This document shows positions 14,001 to 34,745 of a stretch of 64,000 bases of DNA, in pieces (within the stretch, counting starts at the first letter, position 1; the number at the start of each line of letters is the position of its first letter). Source of the DNA: Elysia crispata (Eukaryota; Mollusca; Gastropoda; Plakobranchidae); NCBI GenBank assembly GCA_033675545.1, contig JAWDGP010002514.1, positions 250,001-314,000 of the forward strand. Direction: 5' to 3'. Below the pieces are notes generated by a model. That model had not been told where the DNA came from, did not search any database, and saw only the letters and a list, made by a program, of their open reading frames with translations. The position numbers and the translations under genes were made by a program.

Positions 14001-14385
14001 TACATTCGGGGTACATGTACTGTGTTCATAATATGCTTTCATAATTCGTCGAGCTAATTACCGACCTGTCAAGCCGTCTTGATGGGAACGATGTTGTGTA
14101 ATCTTGTCAATCAAAGCATCTCTGGTATTTTTGTTTTTTTGTTTCATTAATCTTACTTAAATGCGCTTTACACATATAATATTTCTGTATATTGCTTCAT
14201 TTATTATAATATCCCTATTTCATCCGAGAATCCCATAGAGAAAGAACGATTAAGTCACCCGAAAGATAGAAAGATAGATAAAGAGATAGACAGTCCAATT
14301 GATAATTAATGTATATAATACACATGTAGATAGGTGGTGAGAGACAGAGAAAAATATAGAGAGTGAGAGGGAACGAGAGATAGAT

Positions 14386-14488
<103 letters not shown>

Positions 14489-15185
14489 AATGGTGTTCAT
14501 ATAATTCTGCGGTTGAAACTTGTTCTTTTTTTATTTTATTTTGTTTTTTTTTTTCCATGCGGAGGAGAGATAGCTCAAAAGACCGAATTCATTATTATAC
14601 GAACTGATCACTACGGAAAAAGGTCATTTAACTTATATGCAAATGAAGGTTAAATCTTTACTCAGATCAATTGAAATTCTTTCCCTTCGCCTACCCGCCA
14701 ATTAAATGCCAAAACATTAATAATATAGACCCAAGGTTTCGATAAAGATCGTTGTGTCTTTTAGATTTTCTGATGACCCATATAGGGCGGAACTTTATAT
14801 TTTTGGACCTTAGTTCGAATAACAGGGACGGAGTAGTGAATATGTTTTGTATTGTGAGGAATATGACCGCAGGAGCAAATTTCTGTGTCACCGACTTTAA
14901 GCGTTTCAAACATAATGTTGTTTCAGCGAATAGCGATCTATGTTTCCGTGTCTTACTCTACTCTCTTTTTTTCTTCTTTGACAGTATCTAGTGTTAATGA
15001 AAGAGACGAAATCTCTGCGTTCAATAATTATTTACACAATAATCCAGGCAGGACTATAATCATGAGAAATTGAGGTGCCATTAAATGTGTTACTTCTTCG
15101 GTTTTTAAATGAGACAAATTGGCACTGTCGTTATTTTTTGCCCTCAATTTATGTTTGATTGAAGAAATGAAGTGCAAACATTTAC

Positions 15186-15235
15186 AGTGGCCGAGGGCTA
15201 AATCACGGGCTCCGAGATAGCAGGTTCATATACCT
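15186..15235 (+). repeat. tRNA-like SINE head candidate
   Basis: gtggccgaggg resembles an A box and ggttcatatacc a B box, with about 25 bp between. Acceptor-stem and body limits are not clear, and chance resemblance is possible. Confidence 0.3.
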
Positions 15236-18200
15236 AATTACACGCTGCTTCTCATATGTCATAGTTTTAGAATATAGTTATTTTCTGCGCTACCCCGTCT
15301 TAAAGAGGCTTGTTCTCTTTGCCTGGAGAACCTGAGATCTCTTTGTAACATACGGGATTAACTGCATAATCCTTCTAGCAGCTCTTTAATTTCAATTAAA
15401 CGCTCCCTTAATTTCCTGTGTAAATAATTTTAAAGGGAGAGTATCCGGGGTCATTGTTCAAGTAATTTAGTTTATATGGTTTACCCGTCGCCAGGCCGTA
15501 GAGAAGAGACTGACGTCCACAGGTCTGTAAACAGGCTTTTATAATATATACTCAGCTGGTTGGATCAGTCACGTTCAAAGATTCAAGCGTAACGCCTGAG
15601 AGCAAGGAATGGCTTGGTTATATGAGACCCAACACTGCTGCTGATCGTCCATAAATGACCCAATCTTAAGCCTCTTGTATGGTTTAGCTGTGATTAGAAA
15701 GTATTTCGGTAAGAAACCTCGTGAACACAGCGGAAACATACGAAACTCAAGACTCACTCGGTGATCACTTGGCCTAATCCCGACACTGCACAGTTGATGA
15801 ACGAATAAAGAAACAGTTTCCGGCCGCCACCCGTCATAGAAAAAAAAAAGTGATGGACGACCATTTCTGAAGGAGGATGAAAAATGTAACCACTCGCCCT
15901 ATACCGAGTGCTTGAAAATAGATAATGTTGGTTTTATTCTGTGTTGTTTAAAATCTTAAATTAATAAACTGGTAGATCCTCTCCTCAGTCCTACCAGAAA
16001 TAAATAGAAATAACAATAAAAGTACTTCTAGTACGATGATGAACTTATGGCTTTTCTTTTGTGAACTACGTCCATCTGGCGAACTGTTTCCAAAGCTGTC
16101 TGCGTGTTTTGAATTTTACGAGTAATTGTGAATTCTTATTCCCATTGTGAGACCTGCCATCGTGCATTGGGTACGCTTGCCTTCAAGCTATAAATAAAGT
16201 GGACAGCAAAGGTCAACCAGTGCACCTGGCTGACAACGAGGTCGTGGCCTGGATCAAAGTACATCACTACATGTAATGTAATTGTCTTGAGCGCTAGGGC
16301 AACAATTGTTAGCCTAACTACTGTGACTGGAGCTAGGAGCATCAGCAATCACTACATAAATAACATACAAGAAGGGGTGGGGAGTGACGTACTAGCTAAC
16401 ACTATGATAACGGCCATAATAATATGTAATACATGTATTACATTTCAGGACGTGAGCTTCAGCTCGCGAACCACACGACAGATGTTTCTCGACCACACTC
16501 CTCAGTAAAATTGAAAAAAAAAAAGGGTTGTGAAAAAGGAGCGGATGCGTTTCATGTTTTGATATGAAAAATGTATGTCGTTGTCGGTACGGACATTGTG
16601 TCTCCCGTGTTTGACGATTTGTGTGGACATTTCTTTGTTATAAAACCTTTTTACATCTTTTTCGTTACATAGATGGGCACTTAGATGTCAATACTATGAT
16701 ACCGTGAATAGCTCTCTTGTTCTTTTTGTTTTATTCGTGTCGTTTTTTTTTTGTTTTTTTTTTTAGAGCGATTATTGAAAAAAGTACTATGCCAGTGCTG
16801 GTTCTGAGCCAACGTAGGGGCTGGAATACTACCGCTTTTACTACAACTACATATATTAAGATCACTTCGCGCCACGAGCAGCTGGCGACATTTTGTGCTC
16901 GAAGCAATCAGGACTCTGGTCGAGGGCTGCATTGCACGGCTCTCAACCTGCTCCTCATTACTCTAGTAGTGATTCTCTGTGTACCGCACTGAGGGCCAGC
17001 CTGGGCCCCCTTTGTTGTGTTGTTTGCTTATACCCGACCGACAAGGAAAGGGAAAGAAATTTGCCGTCCTGTGTCAACTTTAACCGGTGGGGTAAGACGG
17101 CGGAGATGTGTAGGATAGTAGGGAAAGAGCAAAAAAAAAATTAATGTGATGTCACTTTTTGTTCTAAACAAACTGAGAACAAAAGAAGCCAAGCTCTATG
17201 ATCTCTGATCCGCCACAAACGCCGTGGGGTGCAGGTCTACACGCACAACGCCAACGCAGAGCATGACTGTCCTATGTCATGAACCCGATCAATGCTTTTG
17301 GGATACTTGCTGTTGGGGAACAATTGTTATAATAAGTAACAAAACGTTAAAAGCGGAAGTAGCATCATAACTTGTTCATCCTCTTGTATCGTGTAAACTA
17401 TGCTAAATTTAATGGTCAAGCTAAGCAGATCGCTGCATTTTCGAATGGCAGCAAAAAGGTTTTCCGTACACAAGAGCTCAGTGAGTAACTCCTGCATGTA
17501 GGGTTGTAAGGCTAGCTAGTCTATGAACCACCTATTCTAAATAATACATGCGATAAGCCAGCTTAACTCACTTTTCCTTAATTTGTTTGCCCGCCCTCCT
17601 ATAGTAATGAAGATCTTTCGTAACCTTTGCAGAGAGTTCTACTATCAGACATTGGACATAGAATATCAGTGCTGCCATTGACATTTTGGCGTTGTGAATA
17701 AAGTTCAATCGTCTAGGACTTTTGCTGCCGATCAGAAAGCCACATGATCTACCAATCAAATTGTACGGAAAATTATTCCTCTCGCTGTGCCAGCTCTAAG
17801 ATGACCACTGCCTTTGCAAATGTCTCAAAGTATAATCGCATGAGGACGCATGGGAAAAGCATGACGATGGAGCATTTTGGGATTTGTTTGCAAAACTGGT
17901 GTTTATTTGAAAGAACTTGGCGGTCTTGGCTTCATGCTTTATATTATAGTAGATGAGATCGACTTGTTTCTGAAAATGTGGGGCTAACGCTCTTTTTAAT
18001 GTTACCTTTTTGCTGTCGCTTTACATGGGCCCCTCCTTTCATTTTATTGGAAACAAAACTTAGTTAGTTTCGAGGAAAATATTGACAAAACGGAAAATTA
18101 CAGCAAAACAAAACACGAAAAAATATTTGCCTTGATTCAAGCAGGCTATTCTTACTCTCCTCTTCAAACACCTATTATGAAGCTTGTTTTCAAGAAACTA

Positions 18201-18988
18201 TAGAAAAGTAAAGGCTTATTTTATGTACACCTACGGCAATTTTCGGATGTGAAGTAATAATGCATGTTTTCAACATCACCATCATCTCTGGCGCCACAAC
18301 TTTGGCTTGCTATATACTGAGTTGCTCACAGCTTGACTTCGAATAGTTTTTTTCAGTATCACATCACGGCGCATTTCACACTCTTCCCTCTCCTCTTTCA
18401 AGATGCGAAAGGACCCAGCTGTTGCAAACCATACCGATTATTACAGTGTTGATAAAGACGCGTGGTCCCGTTTCTCTGTGTGATACATGGATGACTTTAT
18501 AGAGACTCGCACACTACAAGAGCAGAATATACCATCCCTTTTTTAATTTTTCAATTGCGTGTGTGTGTAACTGTGATAGCTGTCTATTCAAAATAATTGG
18601 GAGGTAGGGAAAAGGGAGAAAGAGAAAGAGAGGTTGAAATGTATGTGTGAGGAGGGGATAACGATCGATGAAGTGCTGGAGGCATAAGTATGAAATTCAA
18701 GCCGATTAAAAAATAAAATTTATAATTATTACACAACCTGTTCCTTAACTTTTAATGTTATGAGACATTGCGATCCCCACAGAATGGGAACCTCAACAGC
18801 TTGGCATTTAAAAGCGATAAACATCTATCTTTTTTTTTGTCGTCGAAACATTATAATTATTGTCAATAATAATCTTCCGCTTTTGTTTTTGGTGAGAAAA
18901 CACTATTGCATGGGGTTGCATGTTTTGAACGCAGTTCTCACAAGATCTCGTCTAACGCTGTTGCCAGGAGAAGACGAGGAGAGCTGGC

Positions 18989-19055
18989 GACCGATAGTGG
19001 CTCGAGCGCTCGTTTTGAGAGTTGCTGGGTCTAAACCCACACACTCGGTGGAGGA
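18989..19055 (+). repeat. tRNA-like SINE head candidate
   Basis: agtggctcgagcgctcg, then ttgagagttgctgggtctaa and acccac, resemble a tRNA-derived SINE head with a shortened D-loop and the B box GGGTCTAAACCC. The body was not delimited. Confidence 0.35.
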
Positions 19056-20790
19056 GTTGCGGCTTGCATCTTCTGAGCACTTATTTTACGCAGAAAGATC
19101 CCAGGATGGTTTCGAACATTGATTTATTTGATTTTTGGACTCATCAATGTGTGTTGATGATGGATCTGACCGTGCTCCTGAGTTTCCATGTACCTAAAGC
19201 ATTAGTTGAGGCAACTGGGTTTATATACTAAGCATCCTGGTAATGGCACGAACAGTACTTTTATTAATAAGTCTTATTTTTCTTTTAGCTTTCTTTAAAA
19301 CGATAACAAATTGAACTCTTTCATGTACAATGCGATCATATTGTCTGGTCATTGATATAATAGTAGATGAGGTTACAATACAACTTTTTGCTGGATATAA
19401 TCATGCAAAAGAAAGCAACAACCAATCATTCGATGTTAAATTTCCTGCAATATATTGATATACAGGAACCAGAGAATGATGTTACCTATGGTGTTCTTTG
19501 TGTCTATAACGTACACTTTGACTTTACAATTTTTTTTTTTTTGATTGAAACTTTTCTTCGTTTTGTCTTGATGCAAAATCAGAAAATAGTCGGAGGATTT
19601 TCTAAATACGTTTTACATACGATAGAAAAAAAACAACAACAACGTACGTTTAACTAAAGCGACGGAATAATAGAGCGGTCGCTCCAGGTAGCTCTGAGCG
19701 TGCGCATCGCAAAGCTATTAAGTTTAGATGAGTAGAGCCAAGGTACCTGGTTGAAATACATTACAAACACGCCTTTTAATTTCTGTTGAGGTAAAGGAAG
19801 AGGCAATGAAGTAGAAGCTTTCAATGCTATTTGTAAACCAATCTTTTTATTATAGAGTATTCGTTAAATGTTCTTTCAGAGTTTATACCTGATCATTTCC
19901 CGGTGTTTCCATCAGATTCCAACTGAAGCTGAAGAGTGAGAGCATATGAAGAAGCTTTTACAAACTAAATTTAATTTTCAACCTTTTTTTCATTTTTATA
20001 TTTAGACCGTACATGAATGGTTTTTCATCAAAACAGGTTAAAGGATGTCTTTATTGTTGCGAATGTATCTATTATGGAAAATAGAGACACTCTCATTGAA
20101 TTTTCCCCTCTGATAATAGCGTCCCCCAAGTACGTCTCAAAACCCTATATGGATTCCGACTGTCTCATCTAATGCAAATAAGTAATTCTACATTGCCGAA
20201 GACGTTTAGTTCGCAAACATGATTTAAAACTCTTAAGCTGTATCATTGCAAAGTGATATTAAACCCAGCATAATAAAGACGTTATACGTCTTTTAAAAAA
20301 AAATACCAATCCTAACATGGACATTTTGATCTAGGACATAATCATGTTGTTTTGCTTAAAATAAAGATCATTGTAACGATGTTTGCCCTACATCATCCAC
20401 TGAAGCGGGGCTTTTAAGACATAAGAAACATATTGGATATGATATGCATACAAACATGGCCGACACCAAGTTAATATAAATGTAAGGAAAAATTATGGCG
20501 AATATCCTTAGTACCTTAAATCATTTCTGACCTTCTGTCCTGTGCAGTCTGAACACGTTTGGTCACCTTGTCCTTATAGGGCGCTAAAGGTATTTCTGCT
20601 TTCCAAGTCGATCCCTTGTAAATTTTTGTACAAATAGCTTTTCATATGTTAATAACATTGTTATATAACACTTTTTAAACTTTCACCCAGAAACGCACTA
20701 TACCCCTCTGGGATAGGTATTATACATTGTTTTGTGCAAGATCTCATGCAAAGATGTATTAAATTTGAAGGGTAAATAAAGATGTTTCAT

Positions 20791-20798
<8 letters not shown>

Positions 20799-20834
<36 letters not shown>
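20799..20834. repeat. (TC)n microsatellite
   Basis: A short TC array after a C-run, about 700 bp upstream of exon A. Confidence 0.9.
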
Positions 20835-20836
<2 letters not shown>

Positions 20837-21533
20837 CATCTCTCTCTCGCTCCCTCTTTCTCTTTTTCTTTCTATCTAATTTCATACTAGCTTTGAGGGT
20901 AAAGTTGCAAACCTCTGGCCTTTACGCCTAGACACAGTCAGTGCGAGGTTAAAGAAAAAGTAGAATGATTGACATACCCTCGTTAGTAATTATGTTTTGT
21001 CTATCTCAGTCTGGTCATATTCACTCAGAAATGTTTCATCTAACAATGACAGCCGCGCACGCCTGTTAAGTATGTCAATTGACTTTTCGTAAAAGGTTAC
21101 TGGTGTTGTTGATATATGTTTTTTTCTGTTTGAACTTTGTTGTAAAGACCTTAGATTTTTTTCCATCGCTCTTTTTACCTGTATTTTACCCTGTTTCTAT
21201 ATATTGTGTGTAGATATTTTCTATTATAAAAAGATTCAGGCTTGTTAAAACAATCAATTTCTACCGGTTTATTCATTTGTAGAAGAAAATGACTTTTTGT
21301 TGCTTGCAGGTTGGATCCCTCTTTACATGTAAAATAACGTTTTGTTCTTCATTACAGCTAAATCAATACGAAGTAAAACCAATACAATATCGCGCTTTAT
21401 CTATTTCTCTTACCACTATATCTTTCCCAGTCCCAATGATCGTTATTTTTCTATTTTCTGTTTTGAATATTTAAATTTGAGTTAAAGTTCCCGCTAATAT
21501 ACCCATCCTCTTTTCTTCTCGTTTCTCGTGCAG

Positions 21534-21632
21534 CCCACAGCTACACCCTTATGAGCAGCTTTCTGAGCAGCGCGCATAATGCTGAGGCCAGGAAGGCCCT
21601 CCTGCCAGAGTTTCAACACTACTGGGGCGAGG
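21534..21632 (+). CDS. TNRC18/BAHCC1: TNRC18/BAHCC1 exon A (N-terminal SFL motif)
   Basis: A 99-nt exon between a pyrimidine-rich acceptor ending tcgtgcag and a consensus gtgagt donor. It enters and leaves in phase 1. It reads HSYTLMSSFLSSAHNAEARK and then a segment ending FQHYWGEG. The SFLSS block resembles the FMGSFLTSSLGSAA region near the N-terminus of vertebrate BAHCC1, so an upstream exon with the start codon is expected. The internal ATG in LMSSF is unlikely to be the initiator, because family similarity extends through it and the exon has a strong acceptor. This is the first exon that can be supported in the window. Confidence 0.82.
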
Positions 21633-24006
21633 GTGAGTAATTCACGTGCCTTTTCAGTTTACCACTCCGGAGTAAGCCTTACTTGATGTTTGCGCCGTAC
21701 GTGGTCTAACCAGGAGAAATATCATGTCATGATGATGAGGAGATGGAAGTGGAGAGGAGGAGGAGGAGGAGGAAGAAGAGGGACGTTTAGAAATGGAAGG
21801 AGGATTAGAAGAAAGATAAATCAGAGAAAAGGATGAAGGGCGGAAACAGGAAGGAAAGTACGTAAAAAAGAGAGGAATGAGAAACGGAGGAGAAACGTTT
21901 TGAAGGGGTAAGGTATTATCACTTACCTGTTATAAGCTTTTAAAGCATCCGCCTGGAGCATTTCTGCAATTATCTCGTTGGTAGAATTATCGTCGGAATT
22001 TCTTCTTTAGCAGCCTTATCTACCCTGCCCTGCCCACTGGTGGGATTTGATAGATTTGCCCCAAAGAAATCTCACTAGGTGGGCAAATTATATCAAGCAA
22101 TTCATTAAATATTATTAAGCTGTGGCCTGCGTGATTTAGACCCAAATGGTTTTATTGCGGAAATTTGATATCGGAATTGAATTGTTTTACAACGGCTTTA
22201 ATTTTTTTATGATTTGTTTCTTCGGGAATTTATGCCACACTTCTCGCATTACCTAACCATGTTTTTCATTCATTTTGTATCAGTACATTTAGACTCTGTA
22301 AGTCATTGAAACAATGTTACTCTTTTTTCGTCAATTTCGAAATCATATCGTTTAAAAATTAACTTATAATACTGTCCTCTCCTGTATGTACGAGGCGATA
22401 ATTTGTTGTTAGGTTACAGAAACTAGTGAAATACTCTTGGAAAGAATTATATACATGATGTTATAACATTGTAATCCTCTGCCGTGGAAGGGAAAACACC
22501 CACCTTATTTGATTATAAAAAATAAAAATCTTTAAGATGCATGTTCTTTTTTTTTTTTTTTTTTTACACTCTTGCCATTTAATCAAAGAAGAAGAAACAA
22601 ATTTTGAAGAATGTTTTGAGAACCTTTATGAGCATTTTTTGCGTATACAGTTTCCACAGCTTTGGGCATGTGGAAAATATTCCGTGGTCAAATAACTATC
22701 TGTTTCCTTGGCGTTTTAGATAGGAGTACATAATTATTGTTAAAAATGATGTGCACATATTTATAAAGATTTAAGCAATGCTTAATCGTGGGTTTGTCAA
22801 GGATGATGCATTAGCTTCCGTTAAGTCTTTTGTCGGATATAAGTAATAATTATTGAAGGAAAGAAAAACGTAGAAAAACGTTTTACACGTACTCTCTTTG
22901 CTTTGAAGTGAAATTTATAAATTGTTGTCTCCTTTTCGTGCCCATGATAAGAATTACATTGATAACTATTGAAAGTTATACTTCTTGTCACACCTTGCTC
23001 TGTCTGTCTGTCTGCCTGTCTGTCTGTCTATGTGTGTGTGTGTGTGTGTCTCTCTCTCTCACACACACACACACTCACCCCTAACCACTATCATATTTTT
23101 CACCATATCACTTATCTATCTCGGCTTTTCTCTCCCTCTTTCACTCTATTTCTGTTTCCTTCTTTTCCTCTTTTCCCCTTCGACATCTCTATGCTAATCA
23201 TGCAGCATTTTGCTTTTCACGCAAAGACATTAAAAGCAAAAAAACAAAAAAAAAAAAACAAAAAAAAAAACAAAGAAAGATAATTATGAAAAGTGATCAC
23301 AAAAAGGAAACCAATACAGTGGAATATTTTGCTTACTTAGACAAACGGAACACCAACCCGCCAACTTTAAGCTGACTTTCATTTAAAATTCTTTCGCTTT
23401 TTTAAAGCAACGCCTTTCCATTGCGGAAATAAGGACAAATATCTGTTTTCAACACCTCAAAACGACTTAAGCACTGCTAGAGAATAATTTTACAGACCAG
23501 AAAAAATTGCAGTAGGTTCAGCTATAATGAAAACTCAAGGCTGATTTTGCAAAGGTTGCGGGGATTGCACAATCCTGAACCTACATTGCACCGGGGCAGA
23601 AGCGGTATTTGTTTGTTCGCTTATAGTTTCCATCAATCACGAACATTTCTCCAACTCTCTCCTTCCTTCTCCTACACTCACTCTCTTTTTTTTTCTCTAT
23701 CTTTCTATATCGTTTTCTTCATTCTACTAACTTTCCTTGCTCCATTCTCTCTCTTCTCTAACTCTTTCTTTCTAGTAATCATATTTACCCCCTCCTCCCA
23801 ATCATCCTCTTCCATCCGTCGTATCTTTTTTCACTCTTTCCGTTTTGTTTAAAAAGTATGCAATTCTCTGCGCATAAATTTTGCAATTTTGGGAGAATTT
23901 GACTGATTTATCCTACTTTTATCAATTTATTTAAATTTTCACCTTCACCTAAGATGGCCGTTTTTGGTGAACTTGTTAAAAATATCACCCCACCGTCCCT
24001 CCACAG
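21633..24006 (+). other. Intron A-B, 2,374 bp
   Basis: GT-AG intron. It holds a purine-rich GGA/GAA stretch near 21,740-21,850, a T-run near 22,550, a compound TCTG/TG/TC/CA microsatellite at 23,000-23,074 and a pyrimidine-rich segment at 23,640-23,830. Nothing coding was seen. Confidence 0.8.
23000..23074. repeat. Compound TCTG/TG/TC/CA microsatellite
   Basis: Short blocks of TCTG, TG, TC and CA repeats follow one another without spacers, inside intron A-B. Confidence 0.9.
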
Positions 24007-24195
24007 GAGTTCAGAGGTACCTGATGAGCGGGTTGTATCCACCCTACACACCGCTGTTTCCCCCTACGGCCGAGTCGCTCTCGCTTCTGGGTGCCGGGGT
24101 GGCCTGTGTGGCGGGCAGCGCAGGGGCGGCGGGGGCGGGACCTGCTCCAGCCCATCACACTGCTCATTACCAGCGCTTGTTGGAGATGCAAAAAG
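24007..24195 (+). CDS. TNRC18/BAHCC1: TNRC18/BAHCC1 exon B (SGLYP motif)
   Basis: A 189-nt exon, acceptor tccacag and donor gtgagc, phase 1 in and out. It begins GVQRYLMSGLYPPYTPLFPP, matching the LPSGLYPSYLHLN stretch of human TNRC18, and continues through an Ala/Gly-rich segment to HYQRLLEMQK. It is far more GC-rich than its flanking introns. Its length is a multiple of three with symmetric phase, so skipping it would preserve frame. Confidence 0.88.
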
Positions 24196-24919
24196 GTGAG
24201 CATTGCAGGCATATGGTGTCCACAGACCAGAGGCACACCACAATATCTAATGTGGAAAAGAAAACGAAATAGCAATCTCTTCCTGACAAGCGTCTGATTA
24301 TATAGTTTTTTTTTGATTTGTTTGTTTGTTTGTTTTTTGGTCATTCTTTTTTAATTTTGCCACGAACAGAAGATAACATAATATTGTTTTTTTTAAACAA
24401 CCTTCTAAGCAAATACAAGAAATTTGAAAATACTTATATGCTGACAAGCTGAGCAACAGAAAAGAAGATTGGCATCAATTTATAATCAAGGCACTGAGAA
24501 CCTCGTCACCGGATTCGACTTAATGTTATTTCTTTAAAACTCATTTTTCAATCTCTCATTGTCAATATTACTCTGACAATCCTCCATTCCTTCTTCATGC
24601 TATGTAACGGCGTATTTTCAATAACCATGTCAAAACCCGCGATTCAAATCAGAAAAAATGCATCGCACACTTGTCGAGGTTTTACTAGAACTAAATTAAA
24701 GCATTTTTCTTAATAAAGTAGTCGTATTGTCCTGCATTTCATTTGAAGAATTTTGAATATATTGCATTATAGTCTTAAGGAAAAGAAGGGACTTTTCACC
24801 TCAAAATGAATATGATTTTAAAAAATTTAATGCAAAGAATATTTGCCAGTTGTCCTTAATTTCCACCACACAAATTGAAAAAAAAAAATTTAATGGCAAT
24901 ATTTTGACTTTTTCTGCAG
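24196..24919 (+). other. Intron B-C, 724 bp
   Basis: GT-AG intron, AT-rich, with no repeat of note and nothing coding. Confidence 0.8.
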
Positions 24920-26557
24920 CCGAGGCGTACATAGCTAGCATGTCTGCGGCAGCCAGCCACCACCCGGCACTGTATGCCCTGCCGCCCTCTGCCCTCCCTC
25001 AGCTCGTGGAGCCTCCTCTGCCCCTAGCGCTGCCCACTTCCTCCGCTGCCTCTTCCTCGACATCCTCCGCAGCGTCCCCTGCTCACAGCAGCAACCAGGC
25101 CCCACTCAGCCTTGTGAAACAGGAGCCCCGAGATTTGTCTTGTGCTGAAAAGGTTGCCAAACAGTCCGAGCGTCGCGCCATGGGGGTGAAGGTCGACTTG
25201 GACCAGCACCACGCCCGCCTTACCACCACTCAGAGCTCGTCTGGAGCTGGTGAAGGATCGGGAGGCGCGAGCCTGTCCTCATCCAGTGTGTGGAGCGCTC
25301 CGCTAAAAGAACCCAAGCTTTCACCATCGACACCGGCGATTTCACCCGAAATATCTTCCAGGCACGATAGGAGACATGCAGCGGGTAGTGGAGGAAGTGG
25401 AGGACGAGCCACACCTAGCGCCAGCCTACGCAACAGCTCCGCCACTGATAGCTCCAACAGCAAAAGCAATAAAAACATCGGCACGAGCCAAGGCAATAAA
25501 CCCGCGTCGTCCACTGTCGGGAGCAGCGACAGCGTGAACCAAACATTCGGCCACCGCGAGGAAAGTTCGCGACATAATGGACACAGCTCGGGGAGCCGCA
25601 GGTCGGTCACACCTGGGCCAGGCAGCTCATCTTCAGGGAGAGTGTCCACTAACAGCTCTGGTGGGACAGGAGACAGTGGTCAGAGTAACAGCAGCACCAC
25701 AACCGGTCACGGATCAAGAAAGTCGGGGAAGTCCTCAAACAAACAACAGAGGTCTCTCGCCGCTCGCGCGTCCCCCGCCGCTCTTAGCCCTGGCTCCGCC
25801 ATGGACATGTCCATTCCCAGCGTGCCAACCAAGCTGGCGCCGCCCATAGCATTGGCCACCGTCCAACATGACGGCGTGGTCTTGTCTGCACTCGCGTCCC
25901 CTTCCTCAGCAGCCGCTTCTTCCGCAGCTTCTAAGAACTTCGCCGTGAAGCAAGGAGTGGTTGCTAGGGGTGTGTCTGACAATGGAAGCAGTTCAGGTAT
26001 TGTTAGTGCCGACAGTGGAGACCTGAGAGGAGGCTCTAGCCTCACAAATTCTCCAAATAGACAGGCAGACACAGGCACATCCTCTTCTTCCTCCTCCCTT
26101 ACTGTCCCAGCCCACAGCAGCAACGCCAAAGATCGAGTAAGTGCCAGCATAAGCGGCAACGCTAGTAGAAACTCATCGCAAGACCGCTCAGAGGCCAAAG
26201 TTTCTAGTGATGAGAATTCCTCGGATATTGTTGTTGATTCCACTGAAAGTGATGATGTTATGTCCACTTGTGAGGTGGCAGCCCCACCGCCTCCTCTCCC
26301 GCAGCCTCGTGCTGCCGCCGCAGCCACGATCAAATCAGAGCAAGAACGCGCTATTGAGGAGACCATCGAACGCGTGGCCAATGGAGACAGCGGCTCGGAT
26401 ACCGTGGATACTAGACCAATGGATACTGTCTCCGTGCATTCTTCAGGTGGAACTTCCCGTGCCGCCACGACAGGTGCGACCGCGTCAACTGTTTCTCCCA
26501 CGACAGCACGAACTGTGTACGCTAAAACACAGAGTGTGCCTACAATTCCATCAACAG
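24920..26557 (+). CDS. TNRC18/BAHCC1: TNRC18/BAHCC1 exon C, large Ser-rich disordered exon
   Basis: A 1,638-nt exon (acceptor tttctgcag, donor gtcagt, phase 1 in and out) coding about 546 residues. It begins AEAYIASMSAAASHHPALYA, passes through Pro/Ala- and Ser-rich sequence, and is predicted to be disordered. Visible short motifs are PRDLS (25,126-25,140), which fits the PxDLS CtBP-binding pattern; VKQE (25,114-25,125) and IKSE (26,329-26,340), which fit the SUMO acceptor pattern; and DIVVDS followed by TESDD (from 26,224), which fits a SUMO-interacting motif. These functions are inferred from patterns only. The reading frame runs on to a stop at 26,616 past the donor, and no other frame is coding-like. 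High CpG content contrasts with the adjacent introns. Confidence 0.92.
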
Positions 26558-33506
<6,949 letters not shown>

Positions 33507-34745
33507 GGGCAGTGCTCTTGTCCAGCTCGCTAGTGAGCCAGGCGGCCTCCTCGGCGCTACCCTACTACCACACTCTGTACTCCAAACCTCAGGGCGCGAA
33601 AAAAGTGCACGCCACCACGTTCGTACCTGAGGTTGGCGTTTTCAAGGGCCCTTCAGTCAAGCTCATGGGTAAAGCCACCACAGCATCAACCACGTTGGTT
33701 GTGACTTCCTCCACCGCATCCTCATGGCATGCTAGTTCAGATTTTCCTCTGCGCGCGGAGCCCCGTCCTCTGAGCGTCGCGGTGAGCCCGAGACCCAGTG
33801 ACGGCACGCCCTCGCCGTCTCTGCTATCGCCGGGTCGGGAGGTTGGGTCCCTCCTTACCAGCCCCTCGCACCGCATGCCCAGCCCTGGTGTGAGTCCCAG
33901 CGTGAGCCACATCTCTGTGGAGACGCCTCTCAACATCGAGACCGCCAGCAGCGTAGACTCGGCAAGCATTTGCTCTCACTCTGGTCCCAGTGGCCGCTCG
34001 CATTCTGTGGCCAGTGCTCACTCTGGGTTAGAACTCAATGATTCGGACGACACATCAGGGAACGAGGAAAATACCCTGGTCATCGACGACGATGACTCCA
34101 CGGAGGAAGCGAACGATACGTCCAACTCGAAACAAGCTGCTTTAGCTAGTCGCCATGAGAAGCTTTTCCGTTCCGATCTCACATCTTCTCGAGGCGGCGC
34201 CGAGGACAATGAAAGCCACAGAGGTTCTGGTTGTCACACACAACACGATACCTCGTCAAGGTTGTCTAGCACCATTTCTTTACCGCGTAAAGTCTCCCCG
34301 TCACCCAAAATGAGACACAAAAAATGTTTTGCACCTACCTATTTCCAAACTGAACCTGCCGAATCAAGTCTGTCTAACTATAGTTGCAAAAAGATCAACC
34401 CTGCGCTAGGCGTAACGGAAAGGAACGGTGCAAGCTCTTCTCCGAGGAAGATCGGCTCGCATGGCTTACCTCTATCTCGCATGAGGCATGCGGCAACTAG
34501 TACAGATTTGAAGAAAAACGTCACTGATCAGAAGATGCTTGTGTCTCGTCGAGCCCTGCCTCAAGCCAAAGGTGATGCAAGGATTGTAAAAGTTACGGTT
34601 TCAGATCCAGACGTCTCCCGATGCATTTCGGCACCACCCTCTGGTGTGGACTCGCCAAGTCACATGCTCCATAAGGCAGTGGTTTCCCATCATGTTGGAT
34701 CATTGAAAGAGGACAAGCCGGAAAATTCCACGGAGCAAACAGGAG
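33507..34745 (+). CDS. TNRC18/BAHCC1: TNRC18/BAHCC1 exon D (TFVP motif; GC donor)
   Basis: A 1,239-nt exon, acceptor ctttcacag, phase 1 in and out. After ALPYYHTLYSKPQGAKKV it carries ATTFVPEVGVF (33,611-33,643), matching APTFVPSVEAF of human TNRC18. A Ser/Pro-rich segment follows, then an acidic patch with LVIDDDDS (34,076-34,099) that fits a SUMO-interacting motif. The open frame ends at a TAG (34,751-34,753) just past a GC donor, AG|GCAAGT, which fits the U1 consensus at every position except the T-to-C change. No good GT donor lies at that end. A weaker GT donor at 34,572 would also keep phase 1 but would drop 58 coding-like residues. Confidence 0.9.

Noticed and set aside
13503..14042. 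179-codon minus-strand frame and 138-codon plus-strand frame in the CpG-rich block
   Set aside because: No recognisable domain, and both strands are open, as expected of GC-rich DNA with few stops. Kept only as a possible promoter block.
25707..26501. 264-codon minus-strand frame inside exon C, and similar shadows in exons D, L and T
   Set aside because: They mirror GC-rich coding exons on the + strand whose frame is fixed by family similarity and splicing.
34572..34577. GT donor (AAAG|gtgatg) as the end of exon D instead of the GC donor
   Set aside because: It is a weaker match, and coding-like sequence continues in frame for another 58 codons to the consensus gcaagt; kept as the alternative in the exon entry.
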